Part shown: one piece after another, positions 24,501 to 39,470 of the stretch
Layout: every line of letters begins with the position of its first letter
Position numbering within the stretch: the stretch's first letter is position 1
From: Siniperca chuatsi
Taxonomy: Eukaryota; Chordata; Actinopteri; Centrarchiformes; Sinipercidae
Assembly: GCF_020085105.1 (NCBI RefSeq)
Contig: NC_058056.1
Span: 17,851,429-17,915,428 of the forward strand
Direction: 5' to 3'
Length of the DNA stretch: 64,000 bases
Made by a program: the position numbers and the translations under genes
The notes under the pieces: generated by a model
What the model was told of the DNA's origin: nothing
Databases searched by the model: none
The model's input: the letters and a program-made list of their open reading frames with translations, nothing else

Positions 24501-27179
24501 ACTACAATGTACTGTTGCTGTTGTCTGCAACCAGCTCCTGATATTTTACATCAGCTATTTTTGTCATACAGTAATAGCCAAGCCTCTCTTAATGCTTCAC
24601 AGCTCTTATAATGTTTTATATAAAGCAATCTGATTGTGACCTTCTCATTTCAATTGCATGCAACTTTAATGTCCGGATGATGAATCAGGCACTTAGAGTA
24701 CAGTCAGTTGTATTACTTATGGAAATCATTGGGAATGCCCGCTGGTATGCATGAGTGGTGGAGAAATACACCAACTTAGATTTTTCTTAAAATGCTGAAT
24801 TTTTAATGACGCTTAGAAGGAGTTGTGAATCAATTCACAGCTATAGCTTCAAGTTTTTCTTTGCAGATGCTGTGTTGTGTTTGAGCTAAATACCATAATG
24901 TTGTATTCACCACAGTTTCAGTCACCAATCTCAGTAATTTGTATGGATCCATGGTCTTTCCGTTGCAACTGTGTTTCACTGTTCTACCCCTGAGCTATTT
25001 ACAGAGGAGCAATAAACACATTACTTTGAGCTTTTTAATCATGATTTCAGGCATTTCGCTCCAGTCAAAATGACTGAATGAGTATTGAGCTTCTCCATGT
25101 TGCAACCTGTAGTGCAACACAACAATCTAGTGTGCAGTATGTACGTCACATATCCATTTGGGCTTACATCTACTTTGTAAGCATTACACAGCCCCTACAG
25201 AGTTGATGCTGTGTGGGATTACTGTTTACCCATCAGTGTGTAAAAAAAATTCAAACACTTGTATCATTTAGAAGCAATGATATTGTTTATTGCTGCAATT
25301 ACTAATCAAAGACTGTAAACATGTTGTAATTGATTAATTTCACACCTGTTTATGATGCTCTCAATTTACATACAAACACACACATGAACAGACAAGGTTC
25401 TGTGCCCTGACGCCCACCTCATTTCACCCTGTGATATATATCCATCTCAGATTGTGAAAGACAGAAATATATTTATAGCCGTGATTTATGGACAGAAGGC
25501 CCAAATAAATACAGCGCCTTAAATTGTAAGTGTGTGTGTATTTTTGTGTGTAAATGCATGTAATCAGATGAATTAGGAATTCTTCTTTGCAAAGGAATCA
25601 TTCTCATATGATTTTATTGTTGTGTACATGTGTTTGGTCACGTTATCCATAAACAAACATGTCTTTCCTTGATGACTCTTACTGTACTTGCACACATTTA
25701 CATAAATACATGGACACACACATATTGTAAAAATCATATTAATTCTACACTGAGGGTATACCAAGTGAGGGAGTGCTGCTGAACTGTTACAGTATCTGAA
25801 AACACTGTAACTAGGCCAACATGACACTCGCGTGACAAATTCAGGACACCCCCACCCACCCCCTCCTCCCACAGGGAAAATACATACAGTAACCATTCAT
25901 AAATGCTGATGCCAACCTATATACAGCACTGTAGCAGTTACACCAGTATAGGTGGTGAGATGCTAATTTCATTTTACAGCAGTTGTGGTGTTATGCTGAT
26001 GGCAATTTACACACTATAGAAACATTACGAGTCAGTCAGGGCTTCAACAAAGACATTGGGCCTCATGCAAGAACATTTTCCACTTACTTTTTTCTGTGAG
26101 GTTTGCTTGTAGTGTTCTTAGTTGGATTCAGCAAACACTTAACTCGACAAACTTGTTATCATTAGCATAATCAACACCACTAAAATTGTTATATAAGGCT
26201 GTCTGATCTGCTCTGTTTGGGGGCAAGTTTCATTCACAAAAATGCTACCAAAGAGTAAAAAGAAGAATTTTACAATGCTTCATACCCTTCTTTTCTAAGT
26301 ATGAGAAAATTGGTGAATGCCACAAATTTTCTTTTGAAATGCACCAAACAGGTTAGGTGTAATAACACCCATAGCATATGCTTTTGCAGTTAGTATAAAA
26401 TAAATCAATGCACTTTCTGTTGTGCGCTAACAGGAAAGGATGTAATATGTGCACTGACAACTGCAAATTTGCAAAAGACAAATGTTTTTCCAAAGCTCTT
26501 CCATGAGCTGTTGCACCACCACTACCTCCTCCCAAGAAAAACAAAAAGTTTTTAGTATGCATACTGACTTTTGAGTATACTTAGTTTTGTCTCTTTTCCA
26601 TTGTGAACAGAAATACATACTCGAAACCTGCTTAGAATTAGTATGGAAGTAGGGTACAGCTTTTCTACAACTTCTTAGCTTTAACAGAGGGGGTAATTAA
26701 TCATGTTTCGCCATGATATTGACAGTTTGTGACAGCAGCAAGCACCCTATTTCACAAGAGAGGAACAGAACAAGGGAAATAGTAAGGGTGCTTTTATATG
26801 TAAAAAATATAGTTAGAAAACAAACAATACAGGGATGAAAGTTCTGATGAATTGAAACGTGTTATGCCTAATTTATATTTGACATGAAGAGTGGTGGTTC
26901 AGAGGGGTCTGCAGCACTAGCTGAGGGTTGACAGTGCACAACAAGACTGGCTCACAGTTTGTACTTGTGTAACTTAATTAAAAGTTGTCAAACTATATCT
27001 ATAATAAACAATTTCAAATACTATTCACTGAGCAGAACTGTAAGCACATAATCATGTCTACATACAGTGTGTGTACCTGGAGTCTTGTGTGCATTTTTAC
27101 TTTAATGCATACTATATGTGCAATTGAAAGAACTCCTCTCCATCTGGCTAACGTTTCTGAATATAGAGTTATCTTATAG

Positions 27180-27745
27180 AATGACACAGCATTACAGTGT
27201 AAGTCACTGTGGATAAGAGCATCTGCCAAATGCTATAAATGTAAACATAGCATGGTATGTGGGGTCATGCAGAACACTTTAGCTTCATGCAATACGAAGG
27301 TGCAAGAGTCAGCTGTAGAGTCCCTCATAAGGTTTCTTTTAACCATTGATCATTTACAGCAAGATGAGAGGAAAAGGAATTAAAATGAGAGCTAAAAAGG
27401 GATCTGAGAACATATACAGTGAGTAGATATAATACTAGATATAATTCAGGAAGGAGAGGGTGCCATGAGGTGTTACAGTTTTCGAGGAGATAACTTTTCA
27501 GCCTACATGAGATGAGGAGTGACTCTGCTGTTCTGAAGTAATTGCAGCCTCGGGGAGCCAGGAGGGAAAAGATTTGAGACCAGCGATGACAAGGTCAGAG
27601 CAGAGGAAGCTAAAAGAGACGACAGAGTGATGTCTGGCATCTGGGACTGAACCAGGACCTGGAGGCTTGGTTGAGGCCTTGTAGGGTTTTGAAGTGAGAA
27701 AAGTGATATAAGGTGAATTTGAGGAGGTTGGGCTGTAATGTTCAT
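27180..27745 (+). repeat. Interspersed repeat fragment
   Basis: Includes TAAGTCACTGTGGATAAGAGCATCTGCCAAATG, the tail-like motif found at the ends of many teleost retroposons (from memory). The segment to about 27745 (CAGCCTCGGGGAGCCAGGAG...) also looks repeat-derived, but I cannot name it. Confidence 0.5.
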
Positions 27746-29257
27746 GCGGCCATTATGTTAATATTGCTGATACTATTCCCTCTTGTGATTCACAGTTCAA
27801 CAGTGAGCAAGGCACTTTAATTTTACTTTTAGCTGTTGTGTTCACACTAATAGAAATAAATGTATTAGAACATTCAAACAGTAGCTTTCTTCTGTGCCAA
27901 TACTAAACCAAAGGAAGTACATATCAATGAGATGCTGAAAATAGTCTGCAGAGCACATGACCATAATAGCATTATTAAGCACTGTTGGGATATATTTATC
28001 ATTTGCTTCTTTAAGTGTAACAGTAGATTAGCATGTCTGAAACTTGCTTTTGATGCTGTTAAAAATATTTGACTACAGATTGGAGTTGAAAATTGTGTAT
28101 CTGTTTTTAAAAATTATCTTTTTCCACTAATATTGGGCAATGTGAACATTGATCCAGAAGTAGAATTATAAGAATGTGGTGGTTTAATAGCAAAAACGAG
28201 ATTTAGTTGATGATTGAGCTAGTATGAGAGCTTTTCATTTCCAGAGTGGCTGACGGGGGAGTGATTTGCACAAAATCACAATTTGTCATGATCATTATTT
28301 CTACTAATGATCATTTACAAATGGCTGTAGTCTAAAGAGTGAGTAGCACCATGAATCACAGAGCTAGAGTGGCCTTGAGAAAAATGTATTCGTCATCTGT
28401 TAGATAGTGGCAAAAGACATTTCTTCATCATTTTATTGCTGTCTGCTTTGCACTTCGAAGATCAAATGTTTCTGCTTGCTCTGTATATTAAGAGTGGGTG
28501 CAAATCAGGGCCAGACCCTGCTGCACCTCTCTCTGAACCAAGTCTTACATGAGTGGAGATTCAATTAAGGGCTTCCATCTCTACGCCTGAAATTTCTCTG
28601 TATTGCACAGTGAATGAGCAGGCATGGATGGAGCTGTAGGGGTGGCTGATGATAGCAACAGATACACAGAGTGTGGTGATCTTGCCACCCCCATTCGGGC
28701 ATCTTTCTTACAAAACTTGTGAAAAGCTCCCCAGATACTGTACCTTCCTATCAGGTTTGATGATGACAATGATTTGACCTTATTTCCATGAACTCTGCCC
28801 TCATTGGTTCCAATGCACGTTTCTCTCACTTGCGTTTTTTCCTTGCATCGTAGTCCCTACCACTGAAGACACAGGGAGAGAAGAAACAAGGAAACATGTT
28901 TTTTTAGAGAAATAAGACATCCTTTCTTCAAAACTGTCACTTGGAGCGCTGTCTGTTTCTGATGATGGTGGCACAACTGGATTAGCTGTCAGTCAATTAC
29001 AGCTCTGTGGTGACTTGAGTTAGTCTGGAGTTTGTATTTGCATTTATATGAATTGTCCAAATAATAATAAGGGTGCACAGTAAACTTTGCAGCAGTGTTT
29101 TAAGACTCTCTTTATGTTTCCCCCTTACAATAAACAGTATGACAAGCATCAGCACATTTGTTAAAAACCTGCATTCTTTATTAAGACTGTGTACAGATCA
29201 GTCGAACCACAGTGGACACTGCTCAGATGCCGAATGCACACGAGCCATTACTGGCAG

Positions 29258-29395
29258 AATGCTTTTTTTTTTTTAAATGTATTAAAAAACGGAATAATCA
29301 TTTTCCATCCATTTTCTAAACTGGAGCCTATCCCAGTGACTTTGGGCCCTAGGCAGGGTACACCCTGGACAGTGGCCAACTCGTCGCAGGGCGGA
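29258..29395 (+). repeat. Teleost repeat fragment near a T-run
   Basis: A T-run at about 29261-29273 is followed by TTTTCCATCCATTTTCTAAAC, CTGGAGCCTATCCCAGTGAC, and GGCAGGGTACACCCTGGACAG with GTCGCAGGGC, a very common teleost repeat string (from memory). Truncated copy. Confidence 0.65.
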
Positions 29396-31447
29396 ATAAT
29401 CATTTGCAATTGTTGAAATTCTGTTTGTAAATTTATTATTTAAAAATACAGGTTATGAATAGAATGTTTTATAATTTGAAGAAATGATTTATGAGCCCGA
29501 ATGTTTTAGGGAATGTGGAAATTATCTAAATACAAACTCGTTTCTAACCGACGCACTGGGATTTTCAGACTCACATGTGACTGGATGGAAGTAACGACAG
29601 GTCATTAAAATGTGTTTATTGCTCAAAGATAACAGACTCTCCTCCTCTCCCTGACTATAATATTATTCATGATACAGATTTAAATGGAAAATAACCCATT
29701 AGAAAATGTTGAATCTTAGGAATGAAGACGGTTATGGTTCTTTTGTTAATCAGACCTACACACACAACACAGATCCATTATTTTCAACTAGATTTTGAAT
29801 CAGAAAACATCAAATCTTTAACGTAGGAGTATTATGCTTGAGTTGGTTTTGTTATTTGTCGGCCCATTTTGGTATAAAACTGCAGAGATGTTGTGATGTA
29901 GTATCAGATCAGCAAACAGACTTTATTTTTCCATGAATAAAGTGTGTTTACTGTTTGCTCACATGACTGCTTGTGTGTTTCTTGGCACAAGGGGGAGCCC
30001 ATTCAAAAATCTTCCACTGGGACCCATCATAACTAGCAGCTGCCACTGATGCTGAACATGAAAAAGGTAACATGCGACTCCACTGGATGTGTTATTAATT
30101 GAAATTGCTCACAATGTAAAATACATGAGCGAGCTCTGCATGAAGATTTTGAAGCAACATTGCACAGCAAGAAATCTCTGTTGCTAAAGCATGATGTGTT
30201 CTTTGGTGTAAACTGTACCATGAAACACATGCTGCACATGATCCAGTTTATGCATATTTAAAATATCTGTTCCTGTGAATATTAAATGGCCCCAGGCTTT
30301 GGTGAAAAATCTTTTTTTTTTCTGTAGATTTTGAAAAGTATCTCAAAATGAAGATGTTATTAGTTAATTTATCAAGTTTAAATATGTCAAAATAATGGCG
30401 ACACATTTTAGTGCAGGGATTTGGCAGCACAAGAGAAGCATTTTCATGATTAATCAACCTGTAAGTTGAGTTATACGCCGTTGTTCCTTTTAAAAGGAAG
30501 CCACCAAAGGAAATGTGTTATACGCCATATCTTTGACACTCTTGTAATTTCTGTACCTGTATTAAGTCAGTAACCTTATGTTAAAAAGCCTGAAAGATTG
30601 TCCCTTACCTTGTAGATGTTTAAAGCACTCTGAGAAAGTGCTACTAAATGTAAGTCCCTGTCCTGCATTTAACCCCTGTCGAACTCAAATAAATATGCAT
30701 CTCTTCAAACAACACTAACTTCTTAATTAACAAACAGCACAGACAAAGAGAGAAGACGATGGTCCCCATCTGATTCAGTTTGGTCACCCAAATTTACAAT
30801 TCAAAAGATTCCAGAAGAGAAAGAGGAATGTTTTTTTTAAGACCTGTTGGATACTACTGATATTTAAAACAAAAGGACAAAATGTGCAGGGGCAAGGATG
30901 TGCTGAATAGGTTTAGAATTACAGTTTAATGTAATAATTGAATTCCAAGGTATAAATGTGCTGTGTCAGTAATAAAAAAAGCATGAATAGAATTTCAGCA
31001 ATATAATCTCAAAGCCTAGAGAGGTATTCACCCCATTAATCACCTAAATAATAACATATGTGTCGAAAAGACTTTTAAGGCTGACAGTTTAATACCAGTG
31101 TTGCACAGTCTGTGATCTGAGCTTCTTAATTCCTTGTTTTGGGGAGAAAATGAGGGTGCAGTCAGTGCATCTTCTGGAAGATTAAAGATGAAATCTTGAC
31201 TTGTCGTCAAAATGTAAAAGTCTTTTAACTCCACTTGTCTGTCTGTGTTGTGTTTTAGATGCTGCTGACAGTTGTCATGTTTAGTTTTAGGATATCTTTC
31301 TTTATTCCTGTGTGAACTGAGTCTTTGCAGCTTCGGGAGTCAGAGACCAAAGCACTGCAGACTCAGACTTGCACTTACACATGTCAAGAGTCAGACACTA
31401 GGACAATAGAAACTCCAGCTTTCCAGATGGGTAAAATACACATGTGG

Positions 31448-31508
<61 letters not shown>
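31448..31508. repeat. (CA)n microsatellite
   Basis: About 60 bp of uninterrupted CA inside the C14orf132 intron. Confidence 0.97.
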
Positions 31509-31515
<7 letters not shown>

Positions 31516-32872
31516 ACGGTCTCTGTCTCTTTCACATCACTCAATTCTTCTTGTGTGATCATCTGGCACTGCTTCTCAGTTCGCATCTGGCAGGAATAAG
31601 ACATCACTCTTTGTTTGTGGTGGATTTTAATGTTTCATAACTGATGAGTTAACTTTAATTAGCTGCATATATCAGTAACAATTCCAGATGTGACCATGCA
31701 TTATTTCTTCCACTTGTCATGTTTTTAAGAAATGTTTTTTTTCAAGCTTTAATTCTTTATTCCTATTATTTTACTGCTGTGAGTGCAAATGATGTACGAA
31801 AATCTATTACATTGAGGTCAAGAAATATGAAGGTGATACATTTATCATTGATAATATCAAATAGGTATAATAAACTATCTCCTGTGCTGCACAATTTCCA
31901 CTGAGCTGACAGATTGACCAGGATGTCAAGCGAAGATCACTTGGGCTACACTTGTTCTACTGAGTTATAAGATTTATTAAAAAATGCTGCTGGGCTGCTG
32001 AGACAGGGAAAATCAATGAAAACAGAGCTGTAAATCTGACCAGCAGGAACCAGGCCTGAAACTAGAGGTCTCACCACTTCTGTGCGGGTGAACAAGCCTC
32101 CTTAAAACCTCTGTAAATCGCCCTCCAGATTTATGGCAAGACTAGGTCAATATGCTACTGTATAGTATGGTACAGACCAAATCTATTGTTTCCACTAAGT
32201 GGCTGCTATTGTGTCGAAAGAGTGGCTACTTTTTTCTGCAGGCCACTACCCTTACACGTAAGAGATAAATCCTCAATACTGTAATCCCGTTTGATTTATT
32301 TCCCTGATCTGTGGTGTCCTGAATTGTACGTGCAGTAGGTTATAGATAACACCCCCTGTCAAAAAACTGACATCGTTTCTTATCCTTCCTTTGGGAAATT
32401 TGAGGTGTTGTAACTTTACACAGTTGTGTACAGCTGGAAAGTCTGTGACTTTTTTTCTCAAAAAAGAAAACAAAGTTTTAATGTAAAGGGTATAGTTTGG
32501 CCTCAGAATTATAGCATGAAATCAGTTACAGTGGAAAAATGTTTTCCTTTATTTACATTTTGTACACCAGGTAAGTTTGTATTGTCTCTGTAACACTTTT
32601 TTGCAATGTGCTGCACTTAGGAGAATCACTGTGTGAGCTGAGAGCTCAAAGAGCCCTGCAAAAGGGAAAATTATCCATGGCACATACACTACTTTCTACT
32701 AACAATCACAATGAGTCTCATTTTATAGATGTAAAAATTATTCCATGTCATTTGATGTCATTTGGCACTACACCTGTCAGTGATTATGCACAATAACAAC
32801 GATTCTTAAGTGTCCACACTCAATTTAGTAAACTCAGTGTCTATTATATAGGCAATAGTGAAAGAGTGAACA

Positions 32873-33322
32873 AGGGGCTATGTACAGGGGCGTATCTGCT
32901 GTATGTTCCCAGGGTCCTATGTTCCCAAGCTCAATAGCCTCTTAACATTAACAAGACCTTTCAAAGGGTTGTATGTTCTCAGCAATGTTTTTTTCCCTAG
33001 GTCAAATGTTAAATTCATGTTTCCCTGAGTCAATATGTTGAAATCACCTACCTACAGCTTATAGCCTACTGATGTTTTACTCCTCAAATTTGCGAGCAAG
33101 ACAGTTTTCTTGACTTTAGACATTATATATCTCCACAGCGGCTGAATGGATTTTTACCATTAAAAACTGGATATAAAACATCAATCTCCCTTAGTTCTTT
33201 GCAATTTGAACTGTGAAGATAGTCCTTACCAGTCTCTTGTAATGTTAGTTTATATCAAGAGACACACATGCTGAGAACATAGGACCCTGGGAACATAGGG
33301 ATGAGCCCCTATGTACCATGTC
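32873..33322. mobile_element. Palindromic MITE with CAGGGTCCTATGTTCCCA arms
   Basis: The left arm contains TATGTTCCCAGGGTCCTATG at about 32903-32922; the right arm carries the inverse CATAGGACCCTGGGAACATA at 33279-33298, and both ends have GGGGC...TATGTAC-type sequence inverted. The core is AT-rich and non-coding, about 450 bp. Confidence 0.75.
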
Positions 33323-35574
33323 TGTGTACACCAGACAGGAAGGGAGACAGCAGACAGGCATCAACAAGCCTAGTCTGGCATGCATCCATTTTTTAAAAAG
33401 ATCTTATTTTCTAACTCCCAAGTCCACATGAAATAAATATAAGATGTTTTGTTCAGTGATTCTCTTCCAACACCACTGTGATACCAAAGCACTTTAAAGT
33501 TAATGTAGTTTCTCCCTGCAATTACATGTACCCACCTGACCCATGTGCCAGTAATCGCTTATTTAGATATTGTTATAGATTTAGATATTATCTTATTAAG
33601 ATTTCCATGATTTAGCTGTAAGGTTGCAAAATGTTTTGTTTTGTTTAACCAAATGAGCTTGTTGGGATTGGCATGCAGTAAATAACTGCATGTAAAACTG
33701 CGAGTTTAATTTGATGTTTAAATCCACATGGTGATACACAGGTGTGGCAGCAGGGTGGTGATTGAGTGTTGAGGCAGTGAGCTCGTCAGAACAACAAGTA
33801 ACATCTGTGTCTGTTTCAGTAGCTGCTGCTGGCTGACAAAAGCCTCGTTTGGACAGGAAGGGCCTTTTTTACAGAAGACATTTTGACATGTCACAGTAGG
33901 AAAAAGCATAGGTGTAAATAGTAAAATGAATGATGGCTGAATTCCATTTAGCTGCTTCAGTTTCAGGGTCCCAGTATTGTACATGCTGGCTCACTGTCAC
34001 ACTGCCATGGATTACTGGGACACTTGAATAGAACAGAGCCATTGTTATTGTTATTAGTAACACCTGTGTTTTTCCTATGACAAGTCAAAATGTCTGCTGT
34101 GAAACAGGCCTATTAATTTTTGAGGGTGATGTGTGTAATAAATATTTTCACGGCTCCTTAGTGAACTAGTCATTGCTTTAAAATTCACAGGCATAACAAG
34201 GCATAATGCAAGGAAAGCCATGCCTTTGCAATATATGATGTAGACAGTACAGTGCTGTGAAAAGATTTGCACTCAAACACACATGCAAATAAAGATGTGT
34301 GTACATAAAATGTATTTGAATAACTAAAAAATTACAAAAGATTTTTAGATCATGTAGTTCAGAAAGTTGAGCAAAAATTAATCTTTTTCAAAACACTGCA
34401 GCAGTGTTCAAAACTGTTTTCCAACATGCATGAGCCACAGTTAATTTCCTATTTAAAAAGCTTTTCATCCAAATGGAGAGCTTTTTTATAGGAGCTGTGG
34501 GTATTGCTCATATCAAAACCAAATAAATCCAGAAGCAAAATGTCTTTGAAATCAGTTCTCTTTGCAGTAGCTACAACACTCTGTCTTAAACCGCAATCTT
34601 GTGTGTCCTACAGTGACCTCTTTTAACGTCATGGCTGAAGTGTTATTTCAAAACAAAAGTCATATAAAAACCAGAAAAACCAAAGATGACATCATATGGA
34701 GACAAATGTGTGAAGCCCACAATAACACAAGTCAAAGCAATACTGCAGTCAATAGAGCAGAGATGTTCGTGACAGTTGGGAAAATCAACAGCTGTGTGTT
34801 TTCTTTGATTGTGCATGTGATGTCAAACACAAAGTCCATTCTTTACACAGGAGGCGTCCACCTCTGTGCTGATACAGTTTGTCCTCTCAAGTACACCTTG
34901 AAGTTTGCTCTCCACAAGGACACAAATATTGACTTAGATTTGAGACTGACCTCAAATTATCCCTGAGTGCAGAAAACCATCTTGTTGTCTCTGATTTGGT
35001 CTTAACAGCCATGCTGGAGTGCTTTGGTGGCTTAGGTATATGTTTTGGTTTCCCCACTATCCAAAGACATTTATTTGGGTTTTGCTTGTTTGTTCCAAAG
35101 CCATTTCACTGAGCACTTACTTGTGGCGACATCCCACAGGAGGCAATTACAGTCCTTTCTATTTCACAATTACTGCGATCATCCGTGTACGATGGCGCAG
35201 CTCTAGGAACAGCTGGGACGAATAAATCAAAGCTGTGAGAACAGAGCAGGTGGAATAGTACAGTGAAAGGAACTTCACTGTATCGTCTGCCATAGATTGG
35301 GGTTTTGCTGTGTGGAGTATTGCACGGGTGTAGGCATCAGTCAGAGCCAAGAAGGTGTGAAATATGCAAGTCAGGAGATTTCTCTGGTGTTGGTTAATGG
35401 AGGAATGTTATTTTTCAGATAATATCACATAGATGAATAAAACAGTTGTTTACCCTTAATCGCATTCATTTCACTCATCATTAAAATATCAAATCATAAC
35501 TTCAGAGATGTGAAGTGGTGTAATCTATGGAGGCTATTGATGGGTTGAAGTTATAAACGTCAAATGGTAATTTT

Positions 35575-35770
35575 AAAGGGTTAGACCGCAAAAAAGCTAT
35601 TTTTTTCACTTACCTTTACTGGTATCTAGCCATGCAGATAGTTTTGCTGAGACTTCTGCCACGACCCCAGTTCAGTGGAGATGACTGTAATTTTGTGCTG
35701 CTCAAAGGACTGAAAAAAGTGACTACATGTCCAGAAACAATGTTTAGAAACAAGTGTTTATCTATAACCC
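35575..35770 (+). repeat. Interspersed repeat R2, copy 1
   Basis: TTAAAGGGTTAGACCGCAAAAAAG, TATCTAGCCATGCAGATAG and CCAGAAACAATGTTTAG are shared in order with 52150-52440. Known teleost repeat type (from memory). Confidence 0.6.
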
Positions 35771-38700
35771 GTTTACACTTGGTCACTTCATGCATCTTGG
35801 TTGGATCGCTATTGGATACCTAAAAAGCTAAGTGTAAATGCCTCCAAGATGCATTAGAGACTGATTGAAAGCAAATTGTTCAAACCACCTCCAGGTGGAT
35901 CCTGTGAAGACAATAAAACATTTGTTTTGTTCGTAGTCCATAAATACAATTTATCCATGTGTTTGTGTTAGGTTATGGATAGTTGTTAGCTAGCTAAAGT
36001 GCATTAGTAATTGTTCTTCTGTCATTTTTAGCAGTTACCAAACAGCTTCAGGTGCATTACCACCAATCTCTGGGCTGGAGTAGAGCCGAAACTGATTTGC
36101 ACATAACCTGGGAAAACCAAGACGGATTGCAATCATGATTTGTGATCCGGTCAACAGAAACAGATGCGGTTAAGTGTAAATGAAAGTGCATTAAATCTCA
36201 TCTGGATTTTATCAGGATACGAGACACTCGAAATGACAAGTGTAAATGGAGTCTCTGTGGAAGAAGTTAGCTTTATCATTCCAATATTTGGCCAACTACA
36301 GTAATTAGTTACAGCAACTGATCACAAGAAGCTAGTATGGTCTGAATCCAAAATGTTTTTTCAATCTAAAGATATAGAATCACAGCTCTTCCCTTTGTTT
36401 AGCTGGTGCATTTAAACCAACAAAATGTGCAATTCCACCTGAAGGTAAACTGGTATTAAAGTTCACAATTGCTGTATCTTTATTCTTTTGTAATGCAGAA
36501 GAGTAACAAGTACAAACATTTTGTCTGATGTCTTCCAGAGATGGAACGCTGAGGAAGAAATGCATTACAAAAGAATAAAGATACAGTCATTTTTAACTTC
36601 AAGAGACTATTTTATAGCCTGAGTGTGAACCAGTTTACCTAACTACTTCATAAGACAACCTGGGAAATGAGACAACTTTCACCTTTGCCAGGGGAATACT
36701 TTTTGAGTGTTCCTGTGTGCTCAGGAAGCTCAATTCTAACACACTTACTGAAATCAAGTACCAAGCTTTCTGTCTGGATGTGCTTGTTGAATCCATTTAG
36801 CCACTAGTTTACCATTATGCTGGAGAAGTGAGTGTGTACAGTTTCCAGGAAACTTCTGGTCAGGAGTATAACTTTATTACTGAAGTCACTCATCCATGTA
36901 TGTCAACAAGCATGGGTTTCCTGGCAGTAATGCTTAGGGGATGACCATTACTGCCCACAAAAGTGCTTAGATGCTTTGAAATGCTCCTTCTTGAGGTCTC
37001 TATTTGCCGCTTTTCCATTAGTGCAGAACCACTTTCTGCGCTAACCTTATGTGCGTGATCCACACAGGAATTGTGGGTTTTGATGAATAGATAGAGAAGT
37101 CAAGTCACTTAAAGAATGATGATATACTACTGACATGTAATCGAAATGCTTATCTACATGTATATACATAAGCACACCATCTCTGCCAAAAATAGAGAAT
37201 CAAATATTTAGATTCAGGCTTACTACTGGAATATTTTTGCACACACTCCTAGTATCCACTTCATTTTATTCGGTACACTTCCCCATTTATGCAAACAGCT
37301 CACTCCTGTGGACAATGAGTTACTTATAAATAAAACATAAATATAAAGAATGCAGACAAGGTTGAGAGCTTCAGTTATCGTCCGACTGAACGCCAGATGC
37401 AGCTCTGAATGCAGGATAAGGTTTTCAACATTGTGGTGTCTAGAGATCATAGTAGGGTGTTATTTAAAAAAAAATCAGCAGCATGCTGATGAGAGAGGTC
37501 AAATGAGCTCCTTCAAAGTAACAGGTGGACCCCAAAATAACCTTTTTTAAAGACAATATTTAAATGACAAAATGGATTTTGCCAGCTTGAGTTTCTCATG
37601 CAGATCAATGTATACGTTAAAATGTTATTACTGTCAACACTTCTTGGAGTTGGTCCAATGCAACTTTCTTCAAGAGTTTAGAAATGAAGGGTAATTTCAA
37701 AATTATATGTATATATTTTTTACTGTTATACAGCTATTTAATTTTTTTCATATTTATAGTTATGTTGGTTATATTATATATTGTGTCATGCACATACAGG
37801 TGCCAAGCCCACATAAATTTATAAGACACCAAAAATTCAGTTTCATTTGTCAGACGGCATAACTGTTTACCATTATAATGCAAACAAAGAACATGAGCAA
37901 TAAAAAGTTACTCTTTTTATTAAATAGTATGGGTTTTTCATTGAGATCTCTTTTTCTACTTGAGTGTCCAAAACACTCCATTTATTCCTATACGTATGTT
38001 TATTAACTGGTATCTGAACCAAGAATATGCAATAAAACATTTCTTGTAAATTTAGATTTTTCTATATTTGGGTATATTTTTGGTATAATTTCTTGTCAAT
38101 AGTTGCATGAATTTGTCATGTAAAATATTTTTATGTTTCCTTTCATATCAAGTTCAACTATTGACTTGATGTTTTAATGTCTTTGTACTACCACATTTTG
38201 GGATTAATATACTTTTAACTGAATTTTCACTGGGCATGTTTTTAGTAATAATTGCTTTCAGATGTTTTTCACCCTGGGCAGGTTGAATGGTTAACCACAC
38301 CTGCCGTCATAGAGCCTGTTGGTACAATATAAGTGTGTGTGTGTTGATCTTTTTAAACATGATCTAATGGGAATCAAAATATTGTCCATTATAATAAATG
38401 TGTGGTTTGGAATCAGTGTGCAGACATTACTCTTCTCATTGATGCTAATTAGCCTAGCACCTACATTTTGATATGAATCTGCTCATAAGAAAAAAAAGAA
38501 ACGTTAAAATGGATGAAAGGTACATATGAGATTTTGTAGCAGGAGGAATCAGCAGTTACGATGACTGCGTGGTGGACAAGGAGACCCAGGTTTCTGGACT
38601 TCATGCATGCCTGTCTGCCTCCATTACGCTCATGTGAACAGCAGGCGCTCCACTGGATGTGTCATGTCATTATTCACCACCAAGGGCCAATGAACGGAGA

Positions 38701-39183
38701 GCAGCACAATGCTTTCTAAAACAGTGTTTTCCTCTGTGCGAGGGAAGACCTGAAGTGTGTATGTGTGTTAACGTCTTTCTGCATTATCCTGTGTGTATGA
38801 GAGAGACAAGCTGAGTGGGTAGGAGTGTGAGAGAGAGTGAGGATGAGCAAATGAGCAAGCAAGAGAGAATTTCTGTGTATGTGAGCGCTCAACATCCCTC
38901 CGAGGTATTTTTAGCATTGTTTTTCAACATCTTCAGCAGAGTCTGTTTTCCAGCCTGAGTGAAGCATGGGTCTCGCATGCATTTTACAATCATATACCCC
39001 GCTATGGAGACACACATACGTAAAATACTCACACGCAAACACACACACATACATGAGAGCATTCAGTTGCTTCTGCTCTAGTGGTGAGTTTAAATGATTA
39101 TTCCTTTTTTAGCAAACCAACACTGTCAAAAAAAAATGCAAAGTCATTGCAAACATTATCACTCTCACTCTTCATTGAAACAA

Positions 39184-39470
39184 GGCTGTACAGACACAGC
39201 AGTGCTTTGAGCTAAATGCTAACTTCAACATGCTAACATGCTCATTATGCTGATGTTTAGCAGAAATTATGCTAATGTTCACCATCTTAGTTTAGAGTGT
39301 TAGCATGCTAACATTTTCTAATAACATTAAACACAAAGCCCAGATTGCTGCTTGGAATGTCATTATTTTTGCAGGTATTTGGTCATAAACCAAAGTATTG
39401 GAAAAATGAAAAATTTGACCTGATTCAGGGATCACCAAAGATATTACAATTCATCCTCTATTCATCCCAC
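39184..39470 (+). repeat. GCTAACATGCT-type teleost repeat, copy 1
   Basis: CAGTGCTTTGAGCTAAATGC, GCTAACATGCTCATTATG, CACCATCTTAGTTTAG, GCAGGTATTTGGTCATAAACC and GGGATCACCAAAGATATTAC occur in the order of a very abundant teleost repeat (from memory). Other copies at 42905-44095 (interrupted) and 48310-48480. Confidence 0.75.
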
